Assembly (NCBI GenBank): GCA_050944685.1
Contig: JBMNRP010000004.1
Span: 80,148 to 144,147, forward strand
Direction of reading: 5' to 3'
Source: CADBRN01 sp050944685
Lineage (GTDB): Bacteria > Bacillota > Clostridia > Lachnospirales > Lachnospiraceae
Length of the DNA stretch: 64,000 nucleotides
The position numbers were made by a program, and so were the translations under genes. The stretch's first letter is position 1. The number at the start of each line of letters is the position of its first letter. This document shows, one piece after another, positions 16,322-25,205 of this stretch. The notes beneath the pieces were generated by a model that worked only from the letters and a program-made list of their open reading frames with translations, had not been told where the DNA came from and searched no databases.

Positions 16322-16750
16322 ATGACAGAGGATAATTATATTTTGATCAAAATGCATCGGATCATGAACCAGATAGACCGTCAGTCGGCGCATATTGCAG
16401 CCGCACACGGGCTGACTCTGAGCCAGTTCGGTGTCCTGGAAGCCCTTTATCATATCGGGGATATGACCGTCGGCGAGGTAAAGGAGAAGATACTCTCTTC
16501 GGACGGAACGATTCCCGTGGTGATAAAGAATCTCGAGAAAAACGGTTTGCTGAGTCGAAAGCAGGATCCGGATGACAGGAGAAAAAGCATTCTGTCTCTG
16601 ACAGAACCGGGAAGAACACGAATTGCGGAAGTATATCCCGAAAACGAGAGAATGATCCACAATCAGATGAAAGTCTGGTCAGAAGAGGAGAAAAAAGAGC
16701 TGGCATCTATCCTGCGGAGGTTCCCCTCGGGGGAGAAAGAAGATTCTTAG
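16322..16750 (+). CDS. MarR family transcriptional regulator
   Basis: 142 residues. HTH at about residues 47-75 (MTVGEVKEKILSSDGTIPVVIKNLEKNGLL) and wing KQDPDDRRKSILSLTEPG, the MarR DxRxxxLxLT motif. N-terminal dimerisation helix contains HRIMNQIDRQS. Preceded by AAAGGAGG and a promoter carrying two palindromes that are probably its own operators. First gene of an operon with a methyltransferase and a DsbA-like protein, so it likely controls them in response to an unknown ligand or oxidant. Confidence 0.9.
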   Translation: MTEDNYILIKMHRIMNQIDRQSAHIAAAHGLTLSQFGVLEALYHIGDMTVGEVKEKILSSDGTIPVVIKNLEKNGLLSRKQDPDDRRKSILSLTEPGRTRIAEVYPENERMIHNQMKVWSEEEKKELASILRRFPSGEKEDS

Positions 16751-16767
16751 AAAGACAGGTGATACGA

Positions 16768-17382
16768 TTGACGGATTTCGCATCAATCATCGGGCAGACG
16801 GTGAAGCGGCCCGCGGATTTGCTGGATCTCGGCTGTGGTCTCTGCGAAGAAGGAGAAGATCTGATCCGGAGGGGCTGGGCTCTGACCGGTATTGATCAGG
16901 ACGGTGAGACCATCAGACAAGTGCGGAGCAGACTGCCGGACGGCAGATTTATTACTGCAGATGCCGCACACTGGCTTTTGAGGTGTGGAGATAAGTATGA
17001 TGTTATTTTGATACGCAGACCGGACCTGGCACACAGGCCGGAAAACTGGCTCCGGATTTTTCAGGCTCTCGGCGGTTTACTGAAACCGGGTGGTGTCGTA
17101 TTTGTCACGACGCCCGGCGTGCAGGAAATGAGCCTGTGCCGAAGATGGCTGCGGGAGGCTGGCGGCCATACGGAAACTGTTTTTCTCGGCCACAGAGAGG
17201 AGGAATATCTTGTGAAAGCACAGGGGTTACATGAAATTCACAATAACAATGAACCGATGGACCGTCTGATCAGCGAGCTTTCCTGGGAAGATGACCGGCC
17301 GCATATGGTCTGTGATCTTCGCACCGGACGCTGCACGGCGGTGGAAGAAAGCGATTCTGCAGATCAGAATAAACAGGAATAA
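16768..17382 (+). CDS. Class I SAM-dependent methyltransferase
   Basis: 204 residues if TTG 16768 is used, the best fit to AGGTGA just upstream; GTG 16759 is possible and adds three residues. Motif I is LLDLGCGLCEEG near the N-terminus, then GIDQDGETIRQVRSR (acidic residue of motif II), ADAAHWL, and motif post-I to III regions through LGGLLKPGGVVFVTTPG. Substrate not recognisable; the shortened N-terminus argues for a small-molecule rather than rRNA methyltransferase. It lies between MarR (17-bp gap) and the FrnE-like gene (24-bp gap). Confidence 0.75.
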   Translation: MTDFASIIGQTVKRPADLLDLGCGLCEEGEDLIRRGWALTGIDQDGETIRQVRSRLPDGRFITADAAHWLLRCGDKYDVILIRRPDLAHRPENWLRIFQALGGLLKPGGVVFVTTPGVQEMSLCRRWLREAGGHTETVFLGHREEEYLVKAQGLHEIHNNNEPMDRLISELSWEDDRPHMVCDLRTGRCTAVEESDSADQNKQE

Positions 17383-17406
17383 GTTATTCGGAACAGGAGG
17401 ACACAT

Positions 17407-18285
17407 ATGAGTGATCAGATAAAAGAAAAAAACACAACGAAGCTTGAGGTAATGGTTTTTACGGATCCGTACTGCTCCTGGTGCTGGGCAACGGAACCAA
17501 TGATCCTGACCATGATGGAGAAATATCGCGATCAGCTGCATTTCCGGTATGTTTTCGGCGGTCTGATCAAAGATTTTGATGACTTTTATGATGAGCAGAA
17601 CGATATCCGGGACGCCGCGGCGACCAAGCCGCACTGGAAGATGGTTTCTGAACGAACCGGACAGCCGATCGATGAAAACCTCTGGGTAGACATTGCGCCG
17701 ATCCGGCATTTCTCTACGTGGCCTGCCAATGTGGCGGCGGAGGCAGCTTTTCTGCAGTCCGAGGAAGTCGGCTTTCGCTATTTGAGACGTCTTCGCCGTG
17801 CGGCGCTGACGGAACGGAAGATTATTTCGGATAAAGAAATATATGAGGCGCTCGCAAAAGAAACGGAAGGACTTGATTTTGCCCGGTTCAGGAAAGATAT
17901 TGATGACGGGACAGCCGGCGAGGCGTTTATGAAGGATCAGGAAACATGTATGGAATGGAGGACATTCGGATTCCCGACGATGATCTTTTATAAAGCAGGT
18001 GCGGATGTTCACCATCTGAATCGTCACAACGCGGTTTATGTCGGCGGCCACAGGCCTATGGATACATATGATCAGGTGATTCATACGCTCTGCCCCGAAA
18101 TCGCGGAACATACGCCGCGCGCTGAGAAGCAGCTTCTTGAAGAATACGGGCCGATGACAGAACGGGAACTGGGTCAGGTACATAACAGAACCAAAGACGA
18201 GGAATTGTCCGTGATGTCGGAGCTGGAGCGGAAAGGTGAGGTTCAGCGCAGCGCCAGGACCAGAGGAAATATCTGGTCTGTATGA
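17407..18285 (+). CDS. DsbA/FrnE-family thioredoxin-fold protein
   Basis: 292 residues. Active site CSWC (Cys23, Cys26) after VMVFTDPY, an inserted helical domain (about residues 60-170), and the cis-proline segment FGFPTMIFY, the layout of FrnE/2-hydroxychromene isomerase-like members. No signal peptide, so a cytosolic disulfide or glutathione-related oxidoreductase. An extra 60-residue C-terminal helical tail follows (AEHTPRAEKQLLEEYGPMTERELGQ). AGGAGGA precedes ATG. Last gene of the MarR operon, which suggests a thiol-stress role. Confidence 0.82.
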   Translation: MSDQIKEKNTTKLEVMVFTDPYCSWCWATEPMILTMMEKYRDQLHFRYVFGGLIKDFDDFYDEQNDIRDAAATKPHWKMVSERTGQPIDENLWVDIAPIRHFSTWPANVAAEAAFLQSEEVGFRYLRRLRRAALTERKIISDKEIYEALAKETEGLDFARFRKDIDDGTAGEAFMKDQETCMEWRTFGFPTMIFYKAGADVHHLNRHNAVYVGGHRPMDTYDQVIHTLCPEIAEHTPRAEKQLLEEYGPMTERELGQVHNRTKDEELSVMSELERKGEVQRSARTRGNIWSV

Positions 18286-18289
18286 ATTC

Positions 18290-18495
18290 GCAGTGATCAG
18301 ACCCCCACTTAAACATTTCAAAAAATATCGGCATAAATGCCTGTCCGGCTTCTGTCAGAGAATATTCTGTCCGGACAGGCATTTCTTCGTATTGCCGTCG
18401 GATTAAGAGACCGTCGTTTTCCAGTTGTTTCAGAACGGAAGATTCATTTTTCTTTCTTCCCTGCCAGAGGATAAGAAATCCCTCAACTGGTGAGA
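18290..18495 (-). pseudogene. HxlR regulator relic with internal deletion
   Basis: On the minus strand, translation gives PVEGFLILWQGRKKNES, then SVLKQLENDGLLIRRQ, MPVRTEYSLTEAGQAFMPIF and EMFKWGSDH, which is the HxlR fold with the first helices and most of the recognition region missing and no start or proper stop. The relic runs from the end of the FrnE-like gene into the 3' end of the glycosyltransferase-like gene. A third HxlR once stood here beside the thiol-disulfide gene, consistent with an ancestral role as its regulator. Confidence 0.65.
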
Positions 18496-20084
18496 TGATT
18501 TTTACTTTTTGTAAATGGATTTGATATGAGCCGAGACTGTTTGATTTCTTCAATTGCTGCTGCGGCGAGGGGGATGAGCAGAACGATAGCGGGCATGCAG
18601 TACCGGGATTTGGACTCCCAGAACAGCTGGAAACAGAAAATACCCGCGAAATACACGGCAGGCAGGAGCCGGCAGAACATCTCCGGAGAGATGGACTTTC
18701 CCTTTCGCCGGAACAACAGCGAGAGAACAAAAAGAAGTGCCAGAAGCAGGACCGTTGTTCGAAAGACCACCAGAAGCGGTTCCAGCCTCGCAAGGAGAGT
18801 GAGAGAGACGGTCGTCGCTTTGGTTCCGGCGGCGACATGACGCATGTGTGCCAGTCTGTTGCCCCGCTGCACGAGCGTCAGAGTGAGGCTGCCAAACCAA
18901 GGGTCTGTCCACTGGTAGAGGGTTTTCTCCACAAAGAAGAAGAGGGAGCGGGATCCGGAAAGATATTCGGAGAGAATCGTCTTCAGAGTGGAAAAAAGAC
19001 GGGCACTCGCTTCTGCCGTGGTCTCTCCCTCCTGTAAAACCGTTTCGGGGAGCTGATTATAGCTGCCCGGTCCGGCGACGGTATTATTGCTGCTCGAGAG
19101 GCCCATCACGATCCAGGTGAGTGTGGGCGCTGAGGTGTTTGTGCTGCCAATGCCGGTGAGCGCTTGAAAAACAGAGGGAACCAGAAGCATTGCGGAATAC
19201 GGAATCAGAATGGGAAGAACTGCTCCGGCAAGGAGAGTAAAAGCCTTCTTTCGATCCGTTCGAAAGAGCATAACACTGCATGGCAGAAGAATCATCAGGA
19301 CTGCGAGAGAACCAAGCCAGGCAGCAGAATACATGAGAACCATGAGGAGAGCGCAGAGTGTTTCCGGAAGAAGATAGCGTACCTTCCCGGTCTGTACCAG
19401 ACGGACGGCAAAGTAAAAGGTTCCGACCGTGAGGGAGATAGACGGGATGGTACCATAAACGAAACAGGTATAGAAGACAAGAGGGGTAAACAATACGGTG
19501 AGAAGAGCACAAAGGCTTCCCGCCTCTTCTTTTTTTGTGATTCGAAAGGCAAGAAGCGCATTCCAAAGCACAAGGAGAAGGAGAAAAACGGCATTCAGAG
19601 GACGGATGGAGGTGTCATAATCTGTTCCAAACAGCTTTGCGACCACGGCGAAGCAGAGTGCCATCGCTTTCTGTCTGGGAAGCAGGATAAAGTAGGAGGC
19701 ATTGTTCAGATTCGTCCCCTGCGCAATCGCGACTGCAGCATTCCAGACTTGATTCTGGTCTGCAATAGGGGCGTTGTCGTAGTGGGTCTGCCAATAGATG
19801 CACAGATATGCCTCAGCTGCCAGAAGCAGGAGAAGAGAAAAAATAAAGCGGCGCTGCCGGGTTTGCCGGGCCGTTGCTCCCGCATAGAGAAATCGGGCTG
19901 CCAGTATCAGGCACAGGATCAGGATAAGTATTCCCGGAAACAACAGCGGACTGGTATGTGTCAGGGTTACCTTTTCATTAAATGTAGAAAAATTCACCGC
20001 GCCATACCAGATCAGGCACGGGATCAGTGTCAGAACAAGAAGTACGCCGCAGATGCCGGCAAAAAGTTTATATATTATCCGCAT
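18483..20084 (-). CDS. Polytopic glycosyltransferase-like membrane protein (GT39/GT-C type)
   Basis: 533 residues with about twelve membrane spans (starts near residues 7, 45, 80, 145, 168, 190, 212, 238, 262, 287, 440, 470). The loop after span 3 holds ADQNQVWNAAVAIAQG, where GT-C enzymes carry an acidic donor-binding motif, and a large extracytoplasmic region spans about residues 310-415. GT-C proteins use polyprenyl-phosphate sugars as donors, which would match the GT2-GtrA proteins of loci A and B. Family call rests on topology and loop motif. AAAGGA precedes ATG. Stands alone on the minus strand, and its 3' end runs into the HxlR relic. Confidence 0.6.
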   Translation of the reverse strand: MRIIYKLFAGICGVLLVLTLIPCLIWYGAVNFSTFNEKVTLTHTSPLLFPGILILILCLILAARFLYAGATARQTRQRRFIFSLLLLLAAEAYLCIYWQTHYDNAPIADQNQVWNAAVAIAQGTNLNNASYFILLPRQKAMALCFAVVAKLFGTDYDTSIRPLNAVFLLLLVLWNALLAFRITKKEEAGSLCALLTVLFTPLVFYTCFVYGTIPSISLTVGTFYFAVRLVQTGKVRYLLPETLCALLMVLMYSAAWLGSLAVLMILLPCSVMLFRTDRKKAFTLLAGAVLPILIPYSAMLLVPSVFQALTGIGSTNTSAPTLTWIVMGLSSSNNTVAGPGSYNQLPETVLQEGETTAEASARLFSTLKTILSEYLSGSRSLFFFVEKTLYQWTDPWFGSLTLTLVQRGNRLAHMRHVAAGTKATTVSLTLLARLEPLLVVFRTTVLLLALLFVLSLLFRRKGKSISPEMFCRLLPAVYFAGIFCFQLFWESKSRYCMPAIVLLIPLAAAAIEEIKQSRLISNPFTKSKNHLTS

Positions 20085-20268
20085 AAGAATCCTTTCCTGG
20101 AAGATCTGTTAAAATCATCGTAGCAGGAGATTCCATAGGAACTGAGACCATCCTGTGAGAAATCTGTGAATCACGCAGAAAAAAACCTTCCTGTCCGGGA
20201 AAAATTATCGGCCAGGGATTTATGAGTGGCAAATGAAAAAGAAAACAGAAGCATGATTTGTGGCCTGT

Positions 20269-21147
20269 TTACAGATATGGAGACATATCATAGTCTTTCG
20301 CAAATTCAATGAAAGTATTGGCCTGTTTGCGGATTGGCCCCTTTTTCCATACGAGTCCGAAACGGTTTGTCATGAGCGGCCTGATCGGAAGCGCGACAAA
20401 ATCACGTGGATTCAAGGCGATAGGTGAGAACAGGAAGGCACCGCAGTGGCCGCCTCGCACGAAATTCAATATGGTGTAGAGCTGACTGGACTCCATCAGA
20501 ATCCGGGGCGTCACACGCATACCTCTGAAACGTGCCAATACCGTCTGGTTGAGTACGGAATCCGTATTTAAAAGAACCAGATTTTCGTCTTTCAACATAT
20601 CAAAACTCACCTCTGCTTCTCCGGCATATCGGTGTGTTCGGGACACGCAGTAGATACATTCGGCATTCATCATCTCAAAACTGTCAAAACGATCCAGCGT
20701 ATAGACGTCCATATTAACCAGCGCCAGATCCAGATCTCCGGAAGCAACCAGGTCGCAGGCCCGTACAGAGCCATACTCAAGAAGCTGGACAGGCGTCCGG
20801 CTGTTTTCATGAAAAGCGTCAATCATCCGGGGAAAGAATACGGTGCTCATGATCGGAGGAACACCGATGCGGACCGGTCTTGACTGGCTGCCAAGCGTTG
20901 TGAAGTCGTCATGGAGCGCGCTCGCCTCGTCCAGTAATTTGGATGCCTTTAAATAAAATGCTTCCCCGTCGGAGGTGAGGTCGATTCTGTTTTTCCTGTG
21001 GTTGAAAAACTGCATGTGAAATTCTTTTTCCAGTTCGCGCACGGCGACCGATATGGTCGGCTGTGAGACATAGAGCTGTTCCGAAGCGCGGGAAATGCTG
21101 TGAAAACGGCATACCGCGCAAAAATACTCAAGCTGATTCAGAGTCAT
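20269..21147 (-). CDS. LysR-family regulator of tartrate genes (TtdR-like)
   Basis: 292 residues from ATG 21147 (AAAGGAA upstream); an in-frame ATG 14 codons earlier lacks a ribosome site. HTH at residues 3-60 (LNQLEYFCAVCRFHSISRASEQLYVSQPTISVAVRELEKEF), then the two-lobe effector domain. Divergent from the SLC13 carrier and ttdAB with 233 bp between, the usual LysR arrangement; in E. coli the L-tartrate dehydratase operon is likewise run by a LysR protein. The inducer is probably tartrate or a related dicarboxylate (inference). Confidence 0.85.
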   Translation of the reverse strand: MTLNQLEYFCAVCRFHSISRASEQLYVSQPTISVAVRELEKEFHMQFFNHRKNRIDLTSDGEAFYLKASKLLDEASALHDDFTTLGSQSRPVRIGVPPIMSTVFFPRMIDAFHENSRTPVQLLEYGSVRACDLVASGDLDLALVNMDVYTLDRFDSFEMMNAECIYCVSRTHRYAGEAEVSFDMLKDENLVLLNTDSVLNQTVLARFRGMRVTPRILMESSQLYTILNFVRGGHCGAFLFSPIALNPRDFVALPIRPLMTNRFGLVWKKGPIRKQANTFIEFAKDYDMSPYL

Positions 21148-21320
21148 TTTCAATTCCTTTCCGGATGGGATTCCCAGCGGACATTTCATACTACATTTAA
21201 TTTATTATAACAAAAAAATTCCCTGTGAACGCATCAGTATAAAAAAAACTAAAGCTGAGCGTAATTATTATCAAATGTACAAAACCATAGATCCCGTGTA
21301 TGATGACAATAGATAGAAGA

Positions 21321-21334
21321 GAAAAGCGCTTTTC
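21321..21334 (+). promoter_or_regulatory. Perfect 14-bp palindrome in the ttd leader
   Basis: GAAAAGCGCTTTTC is self-complementary and lies 47 bp before the carrier start, just upstream of an AAGGAGG. It may be a protein-binding dyad or a short leader hairpin; nothing further supports either. Confidence 0.35.
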
Positions 21335-21380
21335 CTTTAAGGAGGTTGTTGAAAAGTAGCGTACAGAAGGAGAAAAATTT

Positions 21381-22652
21381 ATGAGTCCGGCAGTAATTAC
21401 CCTGCTGTTTCTGGCGTTTGCCATAGTCATGTTTGTTCTGGAAAAAATTCCGCTGGGCCTCACATCCATGATCGTTTGTGTGGGCCTGACCGTTACGGGA
21501 GTTCTGGAACCTGCCGATGCGTTTGCGGGTTTTATAGACGGCAATGTGATTCTGTTTGTTGCGATGTTTATCGTGGGCGGTGCTCTTTTTGAGACGGGTG
21601 TTGCGAATGATATCGGCGGCATCGTGACGAAATTTGCCAAAACGGAAAAAGAACTTGTTGTTGCCATCATGTTGATTGTCGGTCTGATGAGCGGCGTCCT
21701 TTCCAACACCGGAACCGCAGCGGTATTGATCCCTGTAGTGATCGGTATTGCGGCAAAATCGGGATATAACCGATCCCGCCTTCTCATGCCGCTTGTCTTT
21801 GCGGCAGCAATGGGAGGAAACCTCACATTGATCGGGGCACCCGGAAATATGATCGCTCAGTCGACGCTCAGTACGATCGGCCTGAAGTTCGGCTTCTTCG
21901 ATTACGCGATAGTCGGGCTTCCGATTCTGATCTGCGGAATTATCTTTTATGCAACGATCGGTTTTAAACTTCTTCCGAACCATGAGGCTAAGGATGGAGA
22001 TTCCGTCTTTGATTCCGGTCATGACTTCGAACATGTTCCGAAATGGAAAAAAATCATGGCGCTGGCTGTTCTGATCGGTACTCTGCTTGCGATGATATTT
22101 GAGGATCAGATCGGCATCGAGCTATACGTCAGCGGATGCATCGGGGCGATCATTCTGGTCTTCACAGGAACTATCTCGGAAAAAGATGCGTTGAAGTCCA
22201 TTGATCTGAAAACGATTTTTCTGTTCGGCGGTACCTTGTCTCTCGCGGAAGCCCTGGAGAGCTCCGGGGCGGGCAATATGATCGCGGATGCGGTTCTGGG
22301 AGTTCTGGGCAGCGATCCCTCTCCCTATCTGCTCACTTTCATTGTCCTGATTCTCTGCTGTGTTATGACGAACTTCATGTCGAACACAGCCACGACGGCC
22401 CTGATGGCGCCGATCTGCCTCTCCATCGCGCAGGGAATGAACGCGGATCCGAAAGCGGTTCTGATGGCGTGTGTCATCGGCGGAAGCTGTGCATACGCGA
22501 CCCCGATCGGAATGCCGGCCAATACCATGGTTCTGGGGCCGGGAGGGTACAAGTTCAAGGACTACGCAAAGGCCGGTCTTCCGCTGATCGCCATTGCGCT
22601 CCTCGTGAGTATGATTATTCTTCCGATTGCGTTTCCGTTTTTCCCTGAGTAA
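21381..22652 (+). CDS. SLC13/DASS-type dicarboxylate (tartrate) transporter
   Basis: 423 residues, about eleven spans of the ion-transporter superfamily. Paired hairpin motifs of the family are visible: GVLSNTGTAAVLIPVV and NLTLIGAPGNMIAQ in the first half, MTNFMSNTATTALMAPICL and CAYATPIGMPANTMVLG in the second (SNT-type Na+/substrate sites). Adjacent ttdA and ttdB imply uptake of L-tartrate or exchange with succinate, as for E. coli TtdT, which is in the same superfamily. Na+ dependence inferred from the SNT motifs. Confidence 0.85.
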   Translation: MSPAVITLLFLAFAIVMFVLEKIPLGLTSMIVCVGLTVTGVLEPADAFAGFIDGNVILFVAMFIVGGALFETGVANDIGGIVTKFAKTEKELVVAIMLIVGLMSGVLSNTGTAAVLIPVVIGIAAKSGYNRSRLLMPLVFAAAMGGNLTLIGAPGNMIAQSTLSTIGLKFGFFDYAIVGLPILICGIIFYATIGFKLLPNHEAKDGDSVFDSGHDFEHVPKWKKIMALAVLIGTLLAMIFEDQIGIELYVSGCIGAIILVFTGTISEKDALKSIDLKTIFLFGGTLSLAEALESSGAGNMIADAVLGVLGSDPSPYLLTFIVLILCCVMTNFMSNTATTALMAPICLSIAQGMNADPKAVLMACVIGGSCAYATPIGMPANTMVLGPGGYKFKDYAKAGLPLIAIALLVSMIILPIAFPFFPE

Positions 22653-22748
22653 GGAAAATCGTACGTAATAAGAAATAAATGCAGCAAGTTTACGCGAACA
22701 GGTTCATCCCGAAAAACAATTAATATGAAAAATGCAGGAGGCGTTATT

Positions 22749-23660
22749 ATGAAAGATGAGATGAAAGTGAATCAAATGACGGATATTATGGCGCAGTTCA
22801 TCGGCTTCACAGCGAAAAAACTTCCCGATGATGTGATTGCGAAGCTGAAGGAACTGCGGGACAAAGAAACCAGTCCGATGGCGGGTGTAATTTACGAGAC
22901 GATGTTTCGAAACCAGGAACTGGCGGTAGCCTTGAACCGTCCGTCCTGTCAGGACACCGGTGTTCTGCAGTTCTGGGTAAAATGCGGAACCAGATTTCCG
23001 CTTATCGACGATCTGGAAGCTCTCCTGAAAGAAGCTGTTGTACAGGCCACGATCCGCACGCCTCTGCGCCACAACTCCGTTGAGACCTTTGACGAGTACA
23101 ACACGGGGAAAAATGTCGGAAAAGGAACGCCTACCGTCTGGTGGGAAATTGTCCCGAATTCGGATCAGTGTGAGATTTATACCTACATGGCAGGCGGCGG
23201 ATGCACACTGCCTGGCAATGCAACCGTTCTGATGCCCGGCGAAGGATATGAAGGAGTGACGAAGTTTGTAATGGACAGAATGACGAGTTACGGACTGAAT
23301 GCCTGCCCTCCGCTTCTTGTCGGAGTCGGTGTCGCCACCAGTGTCGAGACGGCGGCTCTCCTCTCGAAAAAGGCGCTGCTGCGTCCCATCGGCTCGCATA
23401 ATCCCAATGAGCGTGCCGCGAAGATGGAGAAACTTCTGGAAGACGGAATCAATGCCATTGGTCTCGGCCCCCAGGGAATGGGCGGAAATTATTCCGTCAT
23501 GGGTGTAAATATTGAAAATACGGCACGTCATCCCTCGGCGATCGGTGTCGCGGTCAATGTCGGGTGCTGGAGCCACAGACGCGGACATATCATATTCGAC
23601 AGAGACCTCAATTATAAGGTGACGACGCACAGCGGTTTTGAATACAGAGAAGAAAACTGA
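22749..23660 (+). CDS. ttdA: L(+)-tartrate dehydratase alpha subunit
   Basis: 303 residues from ATG 22749 with AGGAGG 7 bp before. Class I fumarase/tartrate dehydratase fold; iron-sulfur ligands are expected at Cys67 (RPSCQDTG), in NACPPLLVG and in NVGCWSHRRG. Closely follows E. coli TtdA along its whole length (VEIFDE-like NSVETFDEYNTGKN, YMAGGGCTLPG, GPQGMGGNYSVMGV). With TtdB it dehydrates L-tartrate to oxaloacetate in an oxygen-sensitive [4Fe-4S] reaction. The alternative, fumarase alpha, is less likely given the TtdB match and LysR context. Confidence 0.9.
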   Translation: MKDEMKVNQMTDIMAQFIGFTAKKLPDDVIAKLKELRDKETSPMAGVIYETMFRNQELAVALNRPSCQDTGVLQFWVKCGTRFPLIDDLEALLKEAVVQATIRTPLRHNSVETFDEYNTGKNVGKGTPTVWWEIVPNSDQCEIYTYMAGGGCTLPGNATVLMPGEGYEGVTKFVMDRMTSYGLNACPPLLVGVGVATSVETAALLSKKALLRPIGSHNPNERAAKMEKLLEDGINAIGLGPQGMGGNYSVMGVNIENTARHPSAIGVAVNVGCWSHRRGHIIFDRDLNYKVTTHSGFEYREEN

Positions 23661-23674
23661 AGGAGGACAAAGCG

Positions 23675-24301
23675 ATGGTAGAATTAAAAGATGGCAAAAA
23701 AATTCTGACGACACCGGTTTCGGCGGATGATTTAAAAGATATTCATGTTGGAGATATTATCTATCTGACCGGGGGCCTTACAACCTGCCGCGATGTCGCG
23801 CACAGACGTGTAGTAGAAGAGAACAGACCGATTCCGGTTGACGTAAAAGACGCTGCAATCCTTCATGCAGGTCCTATTATCCGTCCGCTCGAGGGGGATC
23901 AGTACGAAATGGTATCCGTGGGTCCCACGACATCCATGAGAATGGAAAAATTCGAATATGAATTTGTGAAAAAAACAGGAGTCCGCGTCATAATAGGGAA
24001 AGGCGGAATGAAGGAAAACACAGCCAGAGCCTGCCGTGAATTCGGTGCGATTCACTGTGTGTTTCCCGCGGGAAACGCTGTGGTGGCAGCGACAGAAGTG
24101 GAAGAAATCGTCGAGGCCCAGTGGAAAGATCTCGGAATGCCGGAAACCCTCTGGCACTGCCACGTGAAAGAATTCGGCCCGCTGATCGTATCCATTGATT
24201 CTTACGGACGCAATTATTTTGAAGAAAAGAAAGTAGAATACAACAAAAGAAAAGACGAACAGACGGCTGAAATAAGCAAACAGGTCGGCTTCATCAAATA
24301 A
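23675..24301 (+). CDS. ttdB: L(+)-tartrate dehydratase beta subunit
   Basis: 208 residues, the length of TtdB. Seen: ILTTPVSADDLKDIHVGDIIYLTGGLTTCRDVAHRR, HAGPIIR, VSVGPTTSMRMEKFE and VIIGKGGMKENT, which match the swivelling beta domain of tartrate dehydratase closely and differ from fumarase C-terminal domains. It completes the active site with TtdA. 14 bp after ttdA with AAGGAGG. The operon ends at the strong terminator 24334-24393. L-tartrate to oxaloacetate feeds anaerobic fermentation. Confidence 0.9.
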   Translation: MVELKDGKKILTTPVSADDLKDIHVGDIIYLTGGLTTCRDVAHRRVVEENRPIPVDVKDAAILHAGPIIRPLEGDQYEMVSVGPTTSMRMEKFEYEFVKKTGVRVIIGKGGMKENTARACREFGAIHCVFPAGNAVVAATEVEEIVEAQWKDLGMPETLWHCHVKEFGPLIVSIDSYGRNYFEEKKVEYNKRKDEQTAEISKQVGFIK

Positions 24302-24333
24302 TGTCAGAGATCTGTGTATTCTCATTAGGACGG

Positions 24334-24393
24334 ATCCCCCTCCCATTCAGAAAACTGAGTTCGCTCAGTGATCTGCATGGGAGGGGGATTTTC
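24334..24393 (+). terminator. Terminator after ttdB
   Basis: Twelve-base arms ATCCCCCTCCCA and TGGGAGGGGGAT followed by TTTTCG, with an inner ACTGAG-TTCG-CTCAGT tetraloop hairpin. Lies between the plus-strand ttd operon and the convergent glutathione peroxidase gene. Confidence 0.92.
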
Positions 24394-24410
24394 GTTCAGT
24401 TGATATGTGT

Positions 24411-24953
24411 TTATAGAAGGCCGGCTATTAATTGCTCCACGTCTTTCATATCATGGGTCGGCTCGAATCTGGCTACGACATTCCCTTCTCGGTCACATAC
24501 AAACTTTGTAAAATTCCATTTGATTTCCGGGTTGTTTTTATAATCGCTGTCGATCTTTTTCAGCATCAGACTCATTGCCAAAGCCTTCGGGCCCTTTCCG
24601 AATCCGGAAAATCCTTTCTGAGATTTCAGATATTTATACAGATCTAAGGCGTTTTCGCCATTTACCTCTGATTTTTTGAACTGCTCAAACTGTGTGTTGT
24701 ATTTCAGTGTACAGAATTCGTGAATCTCTTCATCGGTTCCGGGCGTCTGCCCCGCAAATTGATTGCAGGGAACATCGATGATTTCCAGTCCCTGATCGTG
24801 ATATTTCTCGTACATCGCTTCAAGATCTTTGTATTGCGGCGTGAATCCGCATCCGGTTGCCGTATTGACAATCAGGAGCACTTTTCCGGAGTATTCCTTC
24901 AGCGATATGGTTTCGCCGTTGGCTCTTGTCAGATTGTAATCATAAACAGACAT
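24411..24953 (-). CDS. Glutathione peroxidase-family thiol peroxidase
   Basis: 180 residues from ATG 24953 (GGAGG 6 bp upstream). Catalytic Cys35 in NTATGCGFTPQY, Gln in PCNQFAGQ and Trp in IKWNFTKF form the peroxidase tetrad. The enzyme carries cysteine rather than selenocysteine. Bacterial members reduce hydroperoxides with thioredoxin rather than glutathione. Single gene facing the ttd operon. Confidence 0.92.
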   Translation of the reverse strand: MSVYDYNLTRANGETISLKEYSGKVLLIVNTATGCGFTPQYKDLEAMYEKYHDQGLEIIDVPCNQFAGQTPGTDEEIHEFCTLKYNTQFEQFKKSEVNGENALDLYKYLKSQKGFSGFGKGPKALAMSLMLKKIDSDYKNNPEIKWNFTKFVCDREGNVVARFEPTHDMKDVEQLIAGLL

Positions 24954-25205
24954 AAGCACCTCCATTAATATTGCACAAAATTATATTTTACACTATTTAT
25001 ATCATTGAAAACGCCGCCTGTCAATGCAATACGATAAATTTTCCTGTATTTCCGGTCGATTAAAAAGTCATTTTTGCCGTCCGTGTTCGATAACTCGCTC
25101 GTCCTCTTTTCTGACCGGCTCTTCCGTGATAGACTCCTGTTCAACAGAAAAAGTTAAAAATAATTAAGTTTTTCGGGTCGATCCCGAGAAAGAAAGGAGT
25201 CCTAC

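Noticed and set aside
17227..18321. 364-codon open frame antisense to the FrnE-like gene
   Set aside because: The plus strand has the CSWC thioredoxin-fold protein with a ribosome site; the antisense frame has none.
19164..20123. 319-codon open frame antisense to the GT-C-like gene
   Set aside because: Low-complexity Lys/Arg/Gly-rich translation typical of the complement of a hydrophobic protein; no motif, no ribosome site.
22704..23714. 336-codon open frame antisense to ttdA
   Set aside because: ttdA matches its family over the full length; the antisense frame shows no domain or start signal.
24334..24393. Riboswitch-like nested hairpin after ttdB
   Set aside because: It lies at the 3' end between convergent genes and is followed by a T run, so it is a terminator.
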